Positions 46,278 through 48,513 of a stretch of DNA of 48,513 nucleotides are shown here, piece by piece. The notes under the pieces are model-generated. The model had not been told where the DNA came from, did not search any database, and saw only the letters and a program-made list of their open reading frames with translations. The DNA comes from Schlesneria paludicola DSM 18645 (GTDB lineage Bacteria; Planctomycetota; Planctomycetia; Planctomycetales; Planctomycetaceae). Position 1 is the first letter of the stretch, and each line of letters begins with the position of its first letter. A program made the position numbers and the translations under genes. The DNA lies in the NCBI GenBank assembly GCA_945869955.1, contig CAMBQP010000012.1, forward strand, positions 1-48,513, in the 5' to 3' direction.

Positions 46278-48116
46278 TCAATTTCCGGTATCCCGCACCG
46301 GCCGCCCGACGAAGCGGGAGCCCCAGCTATCGAAAAAAAATCCCTCCCCCGGCAACCGCCAATACCAGCGGATTTCCCCTCCCGGTTCCCGTTCCTTGTT
46401 CGTCTTACAACCCAAACTCCGAAACGCCCGCTTGAGCGAAGCGTCACGGATTTCGTGTTCGATCGCCTCGGCCTGAATCTCAACCGAGGCAACGCTGCCG
46501 TTTTGGAGGCGATCATAGAGCCACTGCGCGACGCGATCGTGTTCGTATTGATGTTCCCGTGCCAGCGGAGGTGGTGGCGTGAAGTTTGCCTCCTGTAAAA
46601 AATCCTCCCCCTCGATCCCGATCGGTTCGGCGTCCCAGACGACTTTCCCCTCATGCAGAAAAAACGCAAACCCATGGCGATTCATGCTGTAATTCTTTTT
46701 GATGGGGAGCAGCATTCGTCCGATGGTGTTCTCCAGATCGCGTACAACCATCCAGACCGTGCGTGCGATCGTCGAAATTGCGTGAATCCCCGCCATTCCT
46801 CGCGGTCGATTCGGTCGCAACATCGCCGCTGGCGACACATTGGCCGCCAGAACAATCGCCACCCTGAACTTTCTCGCCAACTCGGCCAGTTTCTCGACCT
46901 CCACGGCAAGGAGTGACCGCCGCTTGGGAGATTCGACAAAGCCATCAACCGCATCAATCACCATCATCGAAACCTCGACCCCGCCCGCCCGCAGCCGTTC
47001 AAGTTCCGCTTCGAGTACCGGCAAATCGCGATGCCACTGGAACATCCGCGGCCGCAAACTCGGACGACCAGCCAACGCATCCGCGTCGTCAGCGTTTTGT
47101 CGCCCCCCGCCAGCTCTGTCTTTTCCACCAGCAGCAACATTCCCAACAGACTCGCCGTTCGCGTGATCCCGTTGACCTCCACCCGCCCCGCCAGCATGCA
47201 CGGCGCTCCCATTTCGCTCGCCGTCAGGACGCGACCCTCCTTTGAGCTGCCCCGCTTGTTCGAGATGACCCCGGTCTTCGAGATGACCCCGGTCTTCGAG
47301 ATGACAGAGTGCATAAACCTTCCCCAGATCAGCCCCCGCTTCGATCAATCGCGGCCGAACGGAATCGGCCAGCATGTTGGCCGTGGAAAAGATCACCACC
47401 GCTGAGGGATTAGGTTCTACGCGGGTCGGTTCTACCTGGTTGGAATCGCCTGAGTTGGGTTCTGCCAGGGAGCGATCTGCAGCGTAGGGCGAGCGACGCG
47501 GAGCCGTATCGTGTGGGCGAGCGGCCCCCCGCTCGATTGCTGAACTGCCGACCGAGGTTTGATCGCGAGTTTCTGAGCGGCCAAGCTCGGAAACACTCCC
47601 TGACCCGTGCCGCACCGAATCCGGTGCTCGGAGCGCATCATCCTGCCAGAGCGCACCCCGAGGCCCCGGCGTTCCCCGCGTCACATTGGCGATCAGTCCC
47701 AACAGAAAATCACTTTTGCCGACTCCTGCCTCCCCGGTAATGAGCGTCAGTTCCCCGCGCGGAATCACCCCGTCGACGACCCATTCCAGCGGTTTGTCCA
47801 CGATCTCGGCCAGGCAGAACAGCGCAGCCGGGGGTTCGTTTGCGGCCAAGGGACCGGGCGCCCCCTTGCGACTCTTCGAGCCGTTCTTGTTGCTTGACTC
47901 AACCTTTTTGTTCGACTCAACCCTGTTGTTCGAACCGCCCCCGTTGCCTGGTCCCCCACCCGGATCCACCACACCTCGCGCAGGTCCTGCGGAGATCGAC
48001 GCCGTTTTCGGGCCCGCCGAACCTTGGACATCCCACCCGTTGGCCGCTGAATGGTCCGCGTACTCGGGATCAGGAAAGGCCCAGGCAGGGGGTGTACTCA
48101 AACATTTTTTACGCAT
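46278..48116 (-). CDS. RepA/AAA_25-like RecA-fold ATPase with long low-complexity insertions
   Basis: A 612-residue protein; ATG at 48116 with AGGAG eight bases before. The first 96 residues are low-complexity (Gly/Asn/Ser rich). Then a RecA-like ATPase of the AAA_25 type: Walker A GEAGVGKS (128-135), the strand AVVIFSTANMLADSVRPRLIEAGADLGKV, Walker B MMVIDAVDG (384-392) and VAIVLAANVSPAAM followed by RTVWMVVRDLENTIGRMLLPIKKN. Two insertions lie in loops of this core, at about 160-237 and 273-352, with repeats such as HLEDRGHLEDRGHLEQ and GGGQ-rich runs. The C-terminal 130 residues may bind DNA. Such ATPases occur in phage, plasmid and integrated elements as replication helicases or loaders; the actual role here is unknown. 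Sequence quality and promoter suggest the gene is expressed. Confidence 0.75.
   Translation of the reverse strand: MRKKCLSTPPAWAFPDPEYADHSAANGWDVQGSAGPKTASISAGPARGVVDPGGGPGNGGGSNNRVESNKKVESSNKNGSKSRKGAPGPLAANEPPAALFCLAEIVDKPLEWVVDGVIPRGELTLITGEAGVGKSDFLLGLIANVTRGTPGPRGALWQDDALRAPDSVRHGSGSVSELGRSETRDQTSVGSSAIERGAARPHDTAPRRSPYAADRSLAEPNSGDSNQVEPTRVEPNPSAVVIFSTANMLADSVRPRLIEAGADLGKVYALCHLEDRGHLEDRGHLEQAGQLKGGSRPDGERNGSAVHAGGAGGGQRDHANGESVGNVAAGGKDRAGGGRQNADDADALAGRPSLRPRMFQWHRDLPVLEAELERLRAGGVEVSMMVIDAVDGFVESPKRRSLLAVEVEKLAELARKFRVAIVLAANVSPAAMLRPNRPRGMAGIHAISTIARTVWMVVRDLENTIGRMLLPIKKNYSMNRHGFAFFLHEGKVVWDAEPIGIEGEDFLQEANFTPPPPLAREHQYEHDRVAQWLYDRLQNGSVASVEIQAEAIEHEIRDASLKRAFRSLGCKTNKEREPGGEIRWYWRLPGEGFFFDSWGSRFVGRPVRDTGN
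47259..47306. repeat. 18-bp tandem repeat in the ATPase gene
   Basis: TTCGAGATGACCCCGGTC at 47259-47276 and 47277-47294, then a partial third copy (47295-47306). It is in frame and codes for HLEDRG repeats in the second core insertion. Confidence 0.85.
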
Positions 48117-48310
48117 TGGTCAACTCCTGTCGTAGACAAAGGTTTACGAAAAAAACTCCCGAGCCACCGCAATCCTCAGCGGTTTGGCGCGAGCGAGCCG
48201 CAAGGGGATCTGATCCGGCGGATTGGCGTGAACCGTTTTGATGCCGAAAAATCGCTGCCGTTCTCGACGACCCACACTCGAGAATCTTTCCACAAATTGC
48301 GTTGAGAAAA

Positions 48311-48339
48311 ACAATAGAAAATAAAACGATTGATGTCAA
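48311..48339 (-). promoter_or_regulatory. Near-consensus sigma70-type promoter of the AAA ATPase gene
   Basis: On the minus strand a perfect TTGACA (48339-48334) is followed after exactly 17 bases by TATTGT (48316-48311, four of six). Just upstream are A/T tracts (about 48340-48370) that look like an UP element. The predicted start site is near 48304, giving a leader of about 190 bases before the ATG at 48116. Confidence 0.75.
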
Positions 48340-48513
48340 GTGTTTTTTTTGAGAAAAAACAAAAAATTCATGGAATCGAAAGACGATGCTTTTCCGGGTC
48401 TCCCAGCGTGCCATCTCCCCAATCCGGGTGTTTTGCCGAGGCCTACTGTTGAAAACGAGGATTTTCCGTGCGAAAGACGAGACCGCCATTTCGGACACGG
48501 TTCAGGGCCAGCG
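48340..48513. other. Right-hand end, A/T tracts then unassigned sequence
   Basis: The first 30 bases are the A/T-rich upstream part of the promoter. The rest has an open frame on the minus strand (48109-48498) without a family feature or ribosome binding site, probably chance. A gene beyond the edge cannot be judged. Confidence 0.35.

Noticed and set aside
48109..48498. 129-codon open frame on the minus strand at the right end
   Set aside because: It overlaps the ATPase gene start by eight bases, spans the promoter region, shows no family motif and has no ribosome binding site; the long A/T runs translate to low-information sequence.

Overview
The window looks like ordinary chromosome from a member of the Planctomycetota. 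The evidence is the mix of two DUF1501 secreted proteins with twin-arginine-like leaders, a CotH-kinase/EF-hand protein, many secreted or membrane-anchored proteins of unknown function, zinc-ribbon membrane proteins, sparse operon structure and moderate-to-high GC. Nothing in it names the genus. I found no rRNA, tRNA or CRISPR array.

Left part (0-22 kb): a secreted DUF6263-like protein, an orphan histidine kinase, purM, and an ABC-2 permease; then a secreted hydrolase with a fibronectin domain, the CotH/EF-hand protein, a secreted metallo-beta-lactamase-fold protein and birA. A minus-strand block follows: a zinc-ribbon membrane protein, a small esterase-like protein, a terpene-cyclase-like repeat protein with a CXXCH motif, an MFS transporter, an ABC-2 permease plus its ATPase, the periplasmic protease Prc, and a large trypsin-like protease fused to a SirB1-like module. 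The ABC ATPase and its adjacent permease probably work with the second permease next to purM, 11 kb away on the other strand.

Middle (22-42 kb): a GNAT acetyltransferase, purF of the iron-sulfur type, a ROK-family kinase without the usual zinc motif, a Cys/Tyr-rich surface-type protein with a clear promoter and terminator, clpC, a membrane histidine kinase, glgB, a DUF1501 protein, carA, ndk with a strong terminator, a MoxR ATPase without its usual DUF58 partner, two membrane proteins of unknown function and a second DUF1501 protein. Nucleotide synthesis genes (purM, purF, carA, ndk) are present but scattered singly rather than in operons.

Right end (42-48.5 kb): the accessory part. A D-aminoacylase-like gene is flanked by two heptamer tandem arrays. 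It is followed by a DUF104 antitoxin-VapC pair in which vapC carries an in-frame TGA, a RelE/ParE-type toxin-antitoxin pair, a 20-bp exact repeat on either side of that second pair, the 5' remnant of a group II intron, and a RepA/AAA_25-like ATPase with two long low-complexity insertions in its ATPase core and a near-consensus sigma70-type promoter. I see no complete, clearly new defence or mobile system. The best leads are the decayed toxin-antitoxin/intron zone, the protease-SirB1 fusion, the insertion-laden ATPase, and a recurrent pattern of short tandem duplications in linkers across the window.
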